Assembly: GCA_019163375.1 (NCBI GenBank) | Contig: JAFLKK010000003.1 | Span: forward strand, 181,074-245,073 | From: Paludibacter sp. | GTDB taxonomy: Bacteria; Bacteroidota; Bacteroidia; Bacteroidales; Paludibacteraceae | Length of the DNA stretch: 64,000 nt | Direction: 5' to 3' | Part shown: positions 33,050 to 42,102 of the stretch, piece after piece | How positions within the stretch are numbered: position 1 is the first letter of the stretch | Layout of the letters: every line of letters begins with the position of its first letter | Notes under the pieces: model-generated | Databases searched by the model: none | Told to the model about the DNA's origin: nothing | What the model saw: only the letters and a program-made list of their open reading frames with translations | Program-made: the position numbers and the translations under genes

Positions 33050-34786
33050 ATGATTCAGGAAAATTTTATACGCCTTTTCGAAGATGGTTTTCGTAAAAAC
33101 TGGGATCTTCCGGGCTTCAGTAACTATGGTGAGAACCTAACGTTGAGCTATGCTGATATTGCTAAAAAGGTGGCGGAATTACATATTTTATTTGATCAAT
33201 GTGGATTACAGCAAAATGATAAAGTTGCACTTATTGGCCGTAATAACGCCAACTGGGCGGTTACTTATTTGTCGGTGGTTACCTATGGTGCTGTTATAGT
33301 TCCTATTTTGCAGGATTTTAATCCTAACGATGTTCATCACATTACTAATCACTCCGAATCAAAGTTGCTGTTTGTGGGCGACGTTATTTGGGAAAACCTG
33401 GAGGAGGAGAAGCTGACGACCATTAAAGCTGCTTTTTCACTTACTAATTTTGATTGTATCACACTGCTAAACAAAAGTGCAAATAAAGCAGACGATACGG
33501 AACTGAATACGCTTGATGCTAATGAAGTAATACTGGAGTTATCCGGGGTTGATTGCAAGCGTATCCATCAATTGTTCAATGAAAAATATCCTTTTGGCTT
33601 TCATCGCGATTGTGTCCGATATGTTGATAAACCCAATTCCGAAGTTGTTTCGATCAATTATACCTCGGGAACTACCGGGTTTAGCAAGGGTGTTATGACC
33701 ACCGGAAATGCGCTGGCAGGCAATATTACCTTTGGCTTCCGTACGAAGCTGGTAGCGCCCCAATACAGTATTGTGTCTTTTCTGCCCCTGGCGCATGCCT
33801 ATGGCTGTGCATTCGACTTCCTGACGTCGGTTTGCGCAGGTTGTCATATTCATTTTATCGGCAAAACGCCGTCTGCTAAAATACTGCTCAAGGCTTTTGC
33901 CGAAATTAAGCCTAACGTTATTTTCTGTGTGCCGCTTATTATCGAGAAAATTTATAAGAAACAGATTCAACCCATGCTTGCAAAACCTTCGATGCGTTGG
34001 GTGTTGAGCATACCTTTTCTCGATCAGACGATCCTGACCCAGATACGCAAAAAGCTTATCGACGCATTTGGTGGCGAGTTTTCTGAAATTGTGGTTGGAG
34101 GTGCCCCGCTAAACGCCGAAGTGGAGGATTTTTTCAATAAAATTAAATTTCCATTTACGGTCGGATATGGAATGACGGAATGCGCTCCGCTTATCAGTTA
34201 TTCGAGCACAAAAGATTTTATTCCAAAATCGTCCGGTAAAATTCTGGACATAATGGAAGCCCGGATTATGTACCCTGATCCGAATACAGGGGTGGGAGAG
34301 ATATATGTTAGAGGTGAGAATGTAATGGTTGGCTATTTTAAAAATCCCGAAGCTACCGCTCAAATTCTGGATAAAGACGGTTGGTTACATACCGGCGATT
34401 TGGGGACTATCGATGCTGACGGTAATGTCTTTATTCGTGGAAGAAATAAAACCATGATTTTGAGTGCCAGTGGTCAGAATGTTTATCCGGAGGAAATTGA
34501 AGCCAAACTGAATAATATGCCCTACGTGATGGAAAGTCTGGTGGTCGAAAATAACGGCAAGCTGATAGCATTGGTGTGTCCCGATTATGAAGCGGTAGAT
34601 GCAGAAGGAGTAGATCAGGATCAGTTGGAGGTGCTGATGGAGGAGAACCGAAAACTACTGAATTCCGTTGTAGCTTCGTACGAAGGTGTTATGAAAATCA
34701 AATTATATCCGCACGAATTTGAGAAAACACCAAAGAAAAGTATCAAGCGATATCTGTATTCAGCCAGCATGGAAAGCGTGAAATGA
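33050..34786 (+). CDS. Long-chain acyl-CoA synthetase (AMP-binding)
   Basis: It activates fatty acids to acyl-CoA through an acyl-adenylate. The protein (578 residues from MIQENFIRL) has the P-loop-like INYTSGTTGFSKGVM, the VGYGMTECAPLIS motif, GWLHTGDLGTIDADGNVFIRGR and C-terminal lysine (EKTPKKSIKRYLY). This is the full ANL-family set, in the FadD/FAA1-like long-chain branch. It is monocistronic. Confidence 0.9.
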   Translation: MIQENFIRLFEDGFRKNWDLPGFSNYGENLTLSYADIAKKVAELHILFDQCGLQQNDKVALIGRNNANWAVTYLSVVTYGAVIVPILQDFNPNDVHHITNHSESKLLFVGDVIWENLEEEKLTTIKAAFSLTNFDCITLLNKSANKADDTELNTLDANEVILELSGVDCKRIHQLFNEKYPFGFHRDCVRYVDKPNSEVVSINYTSGTTGFSKGVMTTGNALAGNITFGFRTKLVAPQYSIVSFLPLAHAYGCAFDFLTSVCAGCHIHFIGKTPSAKILLKAFAEIKPNVIFCVPLIIEKIYKKQIQPMLAKPSMRWVLSIPFLDQTILTQIRKKLIDAFGGEFSEIVVGGAPLNAEVEDFFNKIKFPFTVGYGMTECAPLISYSSTKDFIPKSSGKILDIMEARIMYPDPNTGVGEIYVRGENVMVGYFKNPEATAQILDKDGWLHTGDLGTIDADGNVFIRGRNKTMILSASGQNVYPEEIEAKLNNMPYVMESLVVENNGKLIALVCPDYEAVDAEGVDQDQLEVLMEENRKLLNSVVASYEGVMKIKLYPHEFEKTPKKSIKRYLYSASMESVK

Positions 34787-34868
34787 GCAAAAAGGAGGTA
34801 TTTAGTGTTAAAGTTACCCTTTTTTGAAAAAAAGGCCATGAATGTTTATGTCGATGCGAAAAAAGGTG

Positions 34869-34876
34869 TATCTTTG
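34869..34876 (+). promoter_or_regulatory. Promoter of small lipoprotein copy 1
   Basis: TATCTTTG followed by CATCGATTTTGAA. The same block recurs at 35290, so the promoter was duplicated together with the gene. Confidence 0.7.
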
Positions 34877-34927
34877 CATCGATTTTGAATAGCAAAATTA
34901 ACATGTTAAATTTTTAATTTTAAAGTA

Positions 34928-35095
34928 ATGAAAAAAGTATTTTTGTTTTGCGTTGTAGCTTTAGCTTTCGCATCTTGTGCTCCTAAGGCAGCTGAACAAG
35001 CTCCTGCTGTTGATTCTACTGCTGTTGTTGTTGATACAGTTGCTGCTGTTGATACTGCTGCTGTTGTTGCTGATTCTACAGTTGCAGCTCAGTAA
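34928..35095 (+). CDS. 55-residue Ala/Val-rich lipoprotein, copy 1
   Basis: Too short for a usual length cut-off but clearly real: own promoter, lipoprotein signal MKKVFLFCVVALAFASC, terminator, and a near-identical tandem copy. The mature part is ~38 residues of low complexity (KAAEQAPAVDSTAVVVDTV...) made almost only of A, V, D and T with no aromatic residue, so it is probably unfolded. Similar short lipoproteins are abundant in Bacteroidota envelopes; function unknown. Confidence 0.8.
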   Translation: MKKVFLFCVVALAFASCAPKAAEQAPAVDSTAVVVDTVAAVDTAAVVADSTVAAQ

Positions 35096-35116
35096 TTAAA
35101 CGTTTCAGTACGTTAC

Positions 35117-35153
35117 AAAAGTCTGTTAGAGTTTTCTAATGGACTTTTTTTTT
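35117..35153 (+). terminator. Terminator of lipoprotein copy 1
   Basis: AAAAGTCTGTTAGA pairs with TCTAATGGACTTTT (two G-T pairs), then a long T-run. Confidence 0.8.
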
Positions 35154-35289
35154 GTTTTGACCCCTCAGAAAGCTTAATTTAATTTCACATTTCGCACGGA
35201 AAATAAGCAAAATAGCTAAATTTCTTGGTCAAACCGAAAAATAATTAAAAAAAAACCGATATTTATTAATGCAGTATAAAAAAACGTTG

Positions 35290-35297
35290 TATCTTTG
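35290..35297 (+). promoter_or_regulatory. Promoter of small lipoprotein copy 2
   Basis: TATCTTTG, duplicated from the 34869 promoter with the same following bases. Confidence 0.7.
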
Positions 35298-35350
35298 CAT
35301 CGATTTTGAATTGCAAAACAAACATGTTAAATTTTAAAAGGAAAAAAGAA

Positions 35351-35518
35351 ATGAAAAAAGTAATTTTGTTTTTTGTGGTAGCTTTGGCTTTCGCATCTTG
35401 TGCACCTAAGGCAGCTGAACAAGCTCCTGCTGTTGATTCTACTGCTGTTGTTGTTGATACAGTTGCTGCTGTTGATACTGCTGCTGTTGTTGCTGATTCT
35501 ACAGTTGCACCTAAGTAA
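35351..35518 (+). CDS. 55-residue Ala/Val-rich lipoprotein, copy 2
   Basis: Start MKKVILFFVVALAFASC is chosen by alignment with copy 1. The mature part is identical except the last residues (VAPK instead of VAAQ), while the signal peptide differs at three sites. The 423-bp spacing of the starts and matching promoters show a tandem duplication. It ends at its own strong terminator (35556-35588). Confidence 0.82.
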   Translation: MKKVILFFVVALAFASCAPKAAEQAPAVDSTAVVVDTVAAVDTAAVVADSTVAPK

Positions 35519-35555
35519 TTAAAAGCTAACGCAAAAAGAAATTCTTGCAAGCGCT

Positions 35556-35588
35556 AAAAGTCCGTTATTTCGATAACGGACTTTTTTT
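35556..35588 (+). terminator. Terminator of lipoprotein copy 2
   Basis: AAAGTCCGTTAT, TTCG tetraloop, ATAACGGACTTT, then T-run. Confidence 0.92.
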
Positions 35589-35621
35589 ATTTAAATAAAT
35601 GTTCAATTCAAGCATTTTTTG

Positions 35622-35629
35622 TACCTTTG
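35622..35629 (+). promoter_or_regulatory. Promoter -7 element for hisG
   Basis: TACCTTTG followed by TACACC, 30 bp before the chosen ATG at 35659. Confidence 0.65.
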
Positions 35630-35658
35630 TACACCAAAATTATAAATTTAAAATCAAT

Positions 35659-36510
35659 ATGTTACGAATAGCAGTACAAGCCAAAGGGAGGTTATTTGAA
35701 GAGACAATGTCTTTGCTTACCGAATCTGGTATTAAGTTAGAATCGGGTAAAAGACTTTTACTATTGCCAGCTCGAAATTTTCCTTTAGAGGTGTTGTTTT
35801 TACGCGATGATGATATACCACAAACTGTGGCTGATGGGGTTGCAGATATCGGAATAGTAGGCGAAAATGAATATGCCGAAAAGAAAAAGAATGCTGTAAT
35901 CACTAAACGATTGGGTTTCAGTAAGTGTAGACTTTCGCTGGCCATACCAAAAGAAATAGAATACCCGGGAATTTTATGGTTTAATGGAAAGGTTATTGCA
36001 ACCTCTTATCCCGAAATATTGAAAGATTTTCTGGCTGAACACAATGTAAGCTCTGATATTCATGTAATTACAGGTTCTGTAGAGGTAGCTCCAAATATTG
36101 GGTTGTCTGATGCCATTTTTGATATTGTAAGTTCAGGTGGTACGTTGGTTACCAATCATTTAAAAGAGGTGGAGGTGTTGATGAAGTCTGAGGCTTTGTT
36201 GATTTCGCATCCGGGTTTAAGTGCAGAGAAGCAAGCCATTTTAGATGAATTACTTTTCCGCATCGAATCTGTTCAAATGGCAGAAGATAAAAAATACGTG
36301 TTGATGAATGTTCCGACCGAAAATATTGATAAAATCATTGAAGTATTGCCGGGAATGAAAAGTCCAACCATTATGCCTCTGGCAAAAGAAGGATGGAATT
36401 CGTTGCATGCAGTTATTGATGAAAAACAATTCTGGGACATTATCGGAAAGATTAAGGCATTGGGAGCTGAAGGAATTTTGGTTATTCCGATTGAAAAAAT
36501 GATTTTGTAA
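35659..36510 (+). CDS. hisG: ATP phosphoribosyltransferase, long form
   Basis: First enzyme of histidine synthesis. The 283-residue protein (MLRIAVQAKGRLFEETM) has the catalytic domains (GVADIGIVGENEY; DAIFDIVSSGGTLVTNHLKEVE, the PRPP loop region) and a C-terminal PII-like regulatory domain (~210-283) that marks the hexameric long form inhibited by histidine. The earlier in-frame ATG overlaps the promoter. No other his gene is nearby, which is unusual. Confidence 0.92.
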   Translation: MLRIAVQAKGRLFEETMSLLTESGIKLESGKRLLLLPARNFPLEVLFLRDDDIPQTVADGVADIGIVGENEYAEKKKNAVITKRLGFSKCRLSLAIPKEIEYPGILWFNGKVIATSYPEILKDFLAEHNVSSDIHVITGSVEVAPNIGLSDAIFDIVSSGGTLVTNHLKEVEVLMKSEALLISHPGLSAEKQAILDELLFRIESVQMAEDKKYVLMNVPTENIDKIIEVLPGMKSPTIMPLAKEGWNSLHAVIDEKQFWDIIGKIKALGAEGILVIPIEKMIL

Positions 36511-36545
36511 ATTTCGGTGTTACTGTTGTAAACTGTACATTATTT

Positions 36546-37274
36546 ATGAACCTCTGTATCGATCAAGGTAACTCGAGTACCAAAGTGGGTGTGTTTGATG
36601 ATAATGTGTTGATTGATTATTTCGCGATAGAAGAATTGAGCGAAGTGGAAATCGAAAAACTGTTCGAAAGATTCAGTATTGACGCTTGCATTATTTCTAG
36701 TGTAACTATGAAGTATGATGGGCTTTTAGATATTTTGAATAAAAAAAACATATTTTTAGTGCAGTTGGATCATCATACAGCAGTTCCAATTGTGAATAAA
36801 TATGAAACGCCTCACACTTTAGGTAAAGATAGGTTGGCGGCAATAGTAGGAGCTGCGTATTTGGAACCGCAAACTGATCTTTTGATTGTGGATGCAGGTA
36901 CAGCCATAACCTACGATTTGGTGGATGCAAATGGAGTGTACTGGGGTGGGAACATTGCTCCGGGTTTGAGCATGAGATTGCGATCACTCCACGAATTCAC
37001 GCAGAAATTGCCTCTGGTAGAGCCTGTAGTGGACAGCCCATTGATAGGAAATAGTACAAATTCAGCATTGATTTCGGGAGCCTTGCACGGCATCGTTTTC
37101 GAAATAGATGGATATATAAACGCATTAAAAATTAAATATCCGAAACTTTCAGTTTTTTTAACAGGAGGTAGCATTTTTTACTTTGATACCAAGCTAAAAA
37201 ATCCCATCTTTGCAGAAAGAAATTTAGTGTTAATCGGCCTAAACCGTATACTTCAATACAATGTACAAAAATAA
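36546..37274 (+). CDS. coaX: Type III pantothenate kinase
   Basis: First step of CoA synthesis from pantothenate. The 242-residue ASKHA-fold protein has MNLCIDQGNSSTKVGVFD (phosphate 1), TPHTLGKDRLAAIVGA (pantothenate-binding G-x-D-R), IVDAGTAITYDLVD (phosphate 2) and FLTGGSIFYF. Its end overlaps the next ORF by 14 bp. The first CoA-route gene, panE, is 32 kb away. Confidence 0.92.
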   Translation: MNLCIDQGNSSTKVGVFDDNVLIDYFAIEELSEVEIEKLFERFSIDACIISSVTMKYDGLLDILNKKNIFLVQLDHHTAVPIVNKYETPHTLGKDRLAAIVGAAYLEPQTDLLIVDAGTAITYDLVDANGVYWGGNIAPGLSMRLRSLHEFTQKLPLVEPVVDSPLIGNSTNSALISGALHGIVFEIDGYINALKIKYPKLSVFLTGGSIFYFDTKLKNPIFAERNLVLIGLNRILQYNVQK

Positions 37275-38526
37275 AGTTTTAGTTCTCGTACTTTCGTCAT
37301 TAGTGTCTCTTCAATTTGTCGTTGCACAAAACAATATTAACTCTCCATATACCCGATACGGTTATGGTGATATTAGTGAAACAAACTCTGGAGAACAAAG
37401 AGCACTTGGTGGAGTTGCTATAGGTTCAAGATCTCACTCGTATATCAATACCGTTAACCCGGCTTCGTATAGTGCAGTTGATAGCATGACTTTTATGTTT
37501 GATATTGGTACTTCTGCCTTGTCGTCGCGTTTTTCGGATGCGAATAAGTCGGTGCGCACGTTTAATGCTAATCTCGAATATCTGACCATGCAATTTCCCT
37601 TGTCGAAAGGAATGGGATTTAGTGCAGGTTTACTGCCTTATTCATTCGCAGGATATAATATGTACAATGTTGATCAGATAAAGGGCCCTGAAGGGGATAC
37701 GATTTCTACTTCAAAAGGTTTTACAGGTACCGGAGGTTTTAGTCAGGTATATATGGGACTCTCACAAAAGATAGGTAAGCATATCTCTCTGGGAGCTAAT
37801 GTTTATTATATGTATGGTAGTGTGAATAACACCCGTAGTCTTCGTATTGGTAGTCTTGCTGATTCAACAATACAAACAAATTCTATTAAGGCCAGTAATT
37901 TTCGTTTACGATACGGTGTTCAGTTTTATAATACATTTGACAAGAAACATGATGTGACCCTGGGTCTTATTTACGAGCATACTGCAAAATTAAATGGTGA
38001 CTTTTCACAAATTACTGCCGGTGTGTTGAACGATACGACGATTAATAACTATCAGTTTGAATTACCAACCGTATTTGGTATTGGTTTAAATTACACCTAC
38101 GACAATAGAATTTCGATTGGTATTGACTATAGCCTACAGAAATGGGCTAGTACTAAATACTTTTGGAATCCAACTACTGCTACCAACACCGAAAGTCTTA
38201 ACGACCGTTCGAAATTGTCGGTTGGTATCGAGTATACACCAAAACCACTTGGACGTAAATTCAGCGATAGAATACATTATCGTTTAGGTTCAAATATCAG
38301 TAATGCCTATTACAATGTTCCCGGTGTTACGTTGCCTAAAAATTACGGTTTGTCATTCGGTATAGGTTTGCCAATATATGGCAAATTCACACAAACTATT
38401 TCGACGTTGAATGCCTCAATAGAGTACGGTAAAGTTGGTTCGTCAGCTAACCTGCGTGAAGATTACTTCAAGTTCACAATGAATCTTGTGTTCAATGAAC
38501 ACTGGTTCTTTAAACGCAAATTGTAA
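37261..38526 (+). CDS. Outer membrane beta-barrel protein, unknown role
   Basis: The 421-residue protein has a signal peptide (VLVLVLSSLVSLQFVVAQ) followed by NNINSPYTRYGYGDISETNSGEQRALGGVAIG, typical of the FadL/PorV-like Bacteroidota barrels. It has alternating strands to the end, ...LVFNEHWFFKRKL. It overlaps coaX by 14 bp and precedes lptC, an order common in Bacteroidales, suggesting a role in envelope biogenesis. Confidence 0.75.
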   Translation: MYKNKVLVLVLSSLVSLQFVVAQNNINSPYTRYGYGDISETNSGEQRALGGVAIGSRSHSYINTVNPASYSAVDSMTFMFDIGTSALSSRFSDANKSVRTFNANLEYLTMQFPLSKGMGFSAGLLPYSFAGYNMYNVDQIKGPEGDTISTSKGFTGTGGFSQVYMGLSQKIGKHISLGANVYYMYGSVNNTRSLRIGSLADSTIQTNSIKASNFRLRYGVQFYNTFDKKHDVTLGLIYEHTAKLNGDFSQITAGVLNDTTINNYQFELPTVFGIGLNYTYDNRISIGIDYSLQKWASTKYFWNPTTATNTESLNDRSKLSVGIEYTPKPLGRKFSDRIHYRLGSNISNAYYNVPGVTLPKNYGLSFGIGLPIYGKFTQTISTLNASIEYGKVGSSANLREDYFKFTMNLVFNEHWFFKRKL

Positions 38527-38592
38527 GCACAATGACATTCTAGGTCGATGCCTTCGGATTAGAATTCATTTTTGTTGAAAAAGAGCATCTTC

Positions 38593-39318
38593 ATGATTAA
38601 ATTTTTTGAAATTTTGAAAGAGAAATTACATTTCAATAAAATAGGAAATAGCATAACCACTACTTTTATGGTAGTTGTTGTGCTATTTTTTATGTTTTCG
38701 TGTAGCAAAGAGAAAGTGGAACAAATAGGAGCGATAAAAGATCGGTCGGCTATGCCACAACTTCATGCTACCGAGATAACAACTATTATTTCCGATTCGG
38801 GTGTAACCCGTTATCGAATTTCTGCTCCCCGTTGGGATGTGTTTGATAAAGCCATGAAACCGTATTGGAATTTTCCTGATGGTATTCATTTTGAGAAATT
38901 TGATGTGAACCTGAAGGTAGATGCCAATATTCACAGCAGATATGCCCGATACGAGGTGAATGAACAACGTTGGGAATTACGCGGTAAGGTGAGGGCAACT
39001 AACCTGCAAGGCGAGTTGTTTGAAACAGAACAGCTATTCTGGAGTGAACGTGAAAGTAGAATTTATTCGGACAGTTTGATTAAGATTACGCAGGTGAGCC
39101 ATATCATAACCGGGATTGGTTTTGAGTCGGATGCCTCGATGACCCGATATACTATCCGTAAACCGCAGGGTATTTTTCCTGTTGACCGAACTGCGGGAGC
39201 TACGCCACCGACAACTACTACCGGCACTGCCGCTCCGGTTACAGTTCCGACTGCCACTACTCCTCCACAGAGACAGCCGATACCGGCACCTGTTCCGGTT
39301 GCTAAAACGAAAAAATGA
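38593..39318 (+). CDS. lptC: LPS export protein LptC
   Basis: The 241-residue lipoprotein-like protein (membrane segment TTTFMVVVVLFFMFSC) has the LptC beta-jellyroll pattern: SGVTRYRISAPRWDVFDKAM, WNFPDGIHFEKFD, EQRWELRGKVRATNLQGELFETEQLFWSERESRIYSDSLIKI. It bridges the LptB2FG transporter and LptA. A Pro/Thr-rich tail (residues ~205-241) is disordered. The start at 38593 replaces a weaker TTG 21 bp earlier. Confidence 0.87.
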   Translation: MIKFFEILKEKLHFNKIGNSITTTFMVVVVLFFMFSCSKEKVEQIGAIKDRSAMPQLHATEITTIISDSGVTRYRISAPRWDVFDKAMKPYWNFPDGIHFEKFDVNLKVDANIHSRYARYEVNEQRWELRGKVRATNLQGELFETEQLFWSERESRIYSDSLIKITQVSHIITGIGFESDASMTRYTIRKPQGIFPVDRTAGATPPTTTTGTAAPVTVPTATTPPQRQPIPAPVPVAKTKK

Positions 39319-39346
39319 TATTCGCACAATAAAGAAGTGTACATAC

Positions 39347-39393
39347 AAAAAACAGAGCAAATTCAATTTCTGAATTTGCTCTGTTTTTTTTTG
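39347..39393 (+). terminator. Terminator after lptC
   Basis: AACAGAGCAAATTCA and its complement make a 15-bp stem around ATTTC, flanked by A and T runs; convergent with glmM, so it can serve both. Confidence 0.9.
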
Positions 39394-39410
39394 TTTTGAT
39401 AAGGACTGTA

Positions 39411-40802
39411 TTATATATTTGCGATTCGTTTGATTTCTTCAATCATGGCTTGTGCAAACGCTTCGGCTTGTTCGGGTGATCCGGCTTCGGAGTAAATGCG
39501 GATAATAGGCTCGGTGTTCGATTTGCGCAAGTGTACCCAGCCTGTTGGGAAGTCGATTTTTACACCGTCGATGTCATTCACTTCATATTGTTGGTACGAG
39601 GCTTTTACCACCTTCAAAACGGCATCAACATCGATGTCCGGTGTTAGCTGAATCTTATTTTTTGAAATGTAATATTCAGGATATGTTTTACGAAGGGCTG
39701 ATACGGATAGTTTCGATTTTGCCATAAGGGTCAGGAACAATCCAATACCCACGAGCGAGTCACGTCCGTAGTGGCTGGCAGGGTAGATAACACCACCGTT
39801 TCCTTCGCCACCGATAACTGCATTTGTGGCTTTCATGGCCGTTACCACATTTACTTCGCCAACTGCTGCTGCAGTATAGGTGCAGCCGTATTTGTTTGTT
39901 ACATCGCGTAAAGCGCGTGTGGAGCTGAGGTTCGAAACGGTATTACCCGGTGTGTGTTGAAGCACATAGTCGGCAATGGATACCAGGGTATATTCTTCGC
40001 CAAACATGGTTCCGTCTTCACAAATAATAGCCAGGCGGTCAACATCAGGGTCAACAACAAAGCCTACATCAGCACGTCGTTGTTTCAACAAGTCGGAAAT
40101 CTCGGTAAGATGCTCAGGAAGTGGTTCGGGGTTGTGTGGAAAGTGACCGTTTGGTTCGCAGAATAGTTTCTCTATTTTTTTTACGCCTAAAGCGTCCAAT
40201 AATGCCGGGATAGCAATACCTCCAACTGAATTTACACAGTCGATAGCCACGCTAAAATCGGCGTCTTTGATGGCCTGAACGTCTACTAAGTCGAGCGCTA
40301 AAACGCTGTCGATATGTTTTTGAGTGTAGGTGAAATCTTCTGTTAGTTTGCCCAGTTCATCCACATCCGAAAAGATGAAGCTTTCTTCAGCGGCAATCTT
40401 AAGTACATTTTCACCTTCCAGCGCATTTAGAAATTCGCCTCTTTCGTTGAGAAGTTTCAGCGCATTCCATTGTTTGGGGTTATGACTGGCGGTGAGGATA
40501 ATGCCACCGGCTGCTTCTTCCATGGTTACAGCCAATTCGGTGGTGGGAGTGGTTGCTAATCCGATATTTACCACGTCGAATCCCATGCCCAGTAAGGTGC
40601 CGATTACAAGTTGATTGACCATTTCGCCCGAGATGCGGGCATCGCGTCCAACCACAATTTTAGTAGAACTGCTCTGCTTGGTGGCTTTGATTTGTGTAGC
40701 GTAAGCAGCTGTAAAACGAACAATATCCAGAGGATTCAATCCATCACCTACCGGACCGCCGATGGTTCCGCGGATACCCGAAATTGATTTAATTAAAGTC
40801 AT
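39411..40802 (-). CDS. glmM: Phosphoglucosamine mutase (phosphohexomutase family)
   Basis: It converts glucosamine-6-phosphate to -1-phosphate for peptidoglycan and LPS precursors. The 463-residue protein has the phosphoserine loop TASHNPKQWNALKL (~102), the metal loop DPDVDRLAII (~240), the sugar loop GEGNGGVIYP (~325) and RKSNTEPIIRIYSE (~430). GlmM versus phosphomannomutase is decided by the usual Bacteroidota context with DUF4827; moderate certainty. Confidence 0.85.
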   Translation of the reverse strand: MTLIKSISGIRGTIGGPVGDGLNPLDIVRFTAAYATQIKATKQSSSTKIVVGRDARISGEMVNQLVIGTLLGMGFDVVNIGLATTPTTELAVTMEEAAGGIILTASHNPKQWNALKLLNERGEFLNALEGENVLKIAAEESFIFSDVDELGKLTEDFTYTQKHIDSVLALDLVDVQAIKDADFSVAIDCVNSVGGIAIPALLDALGVKKIEKLFCEPNGHFPHNPEPLPEHLTEISDLLKQRRADVGFVVDPDVDRLAIICEDGTMFGEEYTLVSIADYVLQHTPGNTVSNLSSTRALRDVTNKYGCTYTAAAVGEVNVVTAMKATNAVIGGEGNGGVIYPASHYGRDSLVGIGLFLTLMAKSKLSVSALRKTYPEYYISKNKIQLTPDIDVDAVLKVVKASYQQYEVNDIDGVKIDFPTGWVHLRKSNTEPIIRIYSEAGSPEQAEAFAQAMIEEIKRIANI

Positions 40803-40854
40803 GCTGTAAATGAGTTTAAAGTTTTAGTGTTTTGAGAAGTATCTTTTTGATATA

Positions 40855-40893
40855 ATAAAAAGAAACTTAAGAACAACTGAATGTTCTTAAGTT
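40855..40893 (-). terminator. Terminator of the DUF4827 gene
   Basis: AACTTAAGAACA and TGTTCTTAAGTT form a perfect 12-bp stem; on the minus strand T-rich sequence follows. It may instead attenuate read-through into glmM. Confidence 0.7.
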
Positions 40894-40928
40894 AACTGTA
40901 TTTTTATTGAAGTAAGTAATTCGAAATC

Positions 40929-41462
40929 TTATTTACGAATACGGATTTTTAGTCTATAAGCAATTGGTGTGGCCGGACTCCAGTTTGCTTCAAATCCAAT
41001 TTTTGAATGGACAATAATTTTGGCTTCCGAGTCATTGTTTTTCATATACGAAACGGCTTCCTGAAAAGCGGTGCATGAATATGTACCTGTAGCATCTCCA
41101 TACACAAATGTTTCAGGAAAAGGAAAATCAACTGTAGTCCATTTTCTAATGCTGTCGGTAGGTTCGCCCAGCGTATATTGTATATAACGTGGGCTGATAG
41201 TGTTTCCTGCCTCAACTGTAACTGCCGTGTCACCAATAGAATCTAAATGGAAATACAAACCGCTTTCGGTCAGTACATAGTCGTTAGGTCCCCATGTGGT
41301 TGGCATTTTAGATATAACCTTGATACCATTTCTTTTTATATAGTTTTTAATCAGGCTTTGCTCCGTTTTCAACTCGTCGGCATAAGTGGTGTTATCGCTA
41401 CACGAGGTAATGACTAATGATGTCAGCAATGTGAGAACAAGTAGATAATAATTCTTTGTCAT
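40929..41462 (-). CDS. DUF4827 lipoprotein (FKBP-like fold)
   Basis: The 177-residue protein has a lipobox (SLVITSC) and the DUF4827 features DELKTEQSLIKNYIKRNGIKVI, the aromatic TTWGPNDYVLTESGLYFHLD, then a C-terminal beta region. It is between glmM and an FKBP-type gene on one strand, the usual Bacteroidales order. It is related to FKBP-like lipoproteins but probably has no isomerase activity. Confidence 0.8.
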   Translation of the reverse strand: MTKNYYLLVLTLLTSLVITSCSDNTTYADELKTEQSLIKNYIKRNGIKVISKMPTTWGPNDYVLTESGLYFHLDSIGDTAVTVEAGNTISPRYIQYTLGEPTDSIRKWTTVDFPFPETFVYGDATGTYSCTAFQEAVSYMKNNDSEAKIIVHSKIGFEANWSPATPIAYRLKIRIRK

Positions 41463-41575
41463 ATGATAGTTTATTTTTGAATACAAATATCCGATAAAAA
41501 AACGGAAATTAAAAGTTAATAAAGAAGATTAGTAATTAATAATAAATAAATAGAAATCGTAGGAGTATAAATAAA

Positions 41576-42094
41576 TCAAAATAATTTAATCTGATAAATG
41601 ATAGAAGTGTATGGTTTGATGTGTGAGCCTTTGCCATTTCTTCCATAGGCTAGATACCAAGGAATGATAAATGTTGCACTTTCGCCTTTGTGCAGCAACT
41701 TCAAACCTTCTTCCAGTCCTACCACCAGTTGTTTTTTACCGATTACTATCTGCATTGTTTCCGTTTGAATAACCTTCATATCCAACGACAGTGAAGTACA
41801 TGAAAGTTTGCAGACCTCTTTATCTTTTATAAGCTCTCCGTTTGTCGGTACATCCACTTTGTACCAAAATCCAATCTCACTTTTTTTGAACTTTGCATCT
41901 GTTTTTGTTGCAAAGGTCATTAAAATGCTATCTTCTTTAGCTGCCAGTTTCTCATTTACTTCCACCAGATTAGCTATATTCTTGTCGACCACATTGCCTT
42001 TGTTGGCCGGCAGTTGAGGTGCCGTTTTTGTGCACGACGCGAATATGCAACTAACGCTCAGTATTATCAGAAATAGCTTACAGACTTTTAGCAT
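41576..42094 (-). CDS. FKBP-type peptidyl-prolyl isomerase lipoprotein
   Basis: The 172-residue lipoprotein (lipobox IFASC) ends in a degenerate FKBP domain (VIGKKQLVVGLEEGLKLLHKGESATFIIPWYLAYGRNGKGSHIKPYTSIIYQIKL). It keeps the family's GLEEGL, PWYLAYG and IPPYT-like IKPYT elements. Related to GldI-type proteins. Located in the outer envelope; 8 bp downstream of thrA. Confidence 0.85.
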   Translation of the reverse strand: MLKVCKLFLIILSVSCIFASCTKTAPQLPANKGNVVDKNIANLVEVNEKLAAKEDSILMTFATKTDAKFKKSEIGFWYKVDVPTNGELIKDKEVCKLSCTSLSLDMKVIQTETMQIVIGKKQLVVGLEEGLKLLHKGESATFIIPWYLAYGRNGKGSHIKPYTSIIYQIKLF

Positions 42095-42102
42095 GATGTT
42101 TT

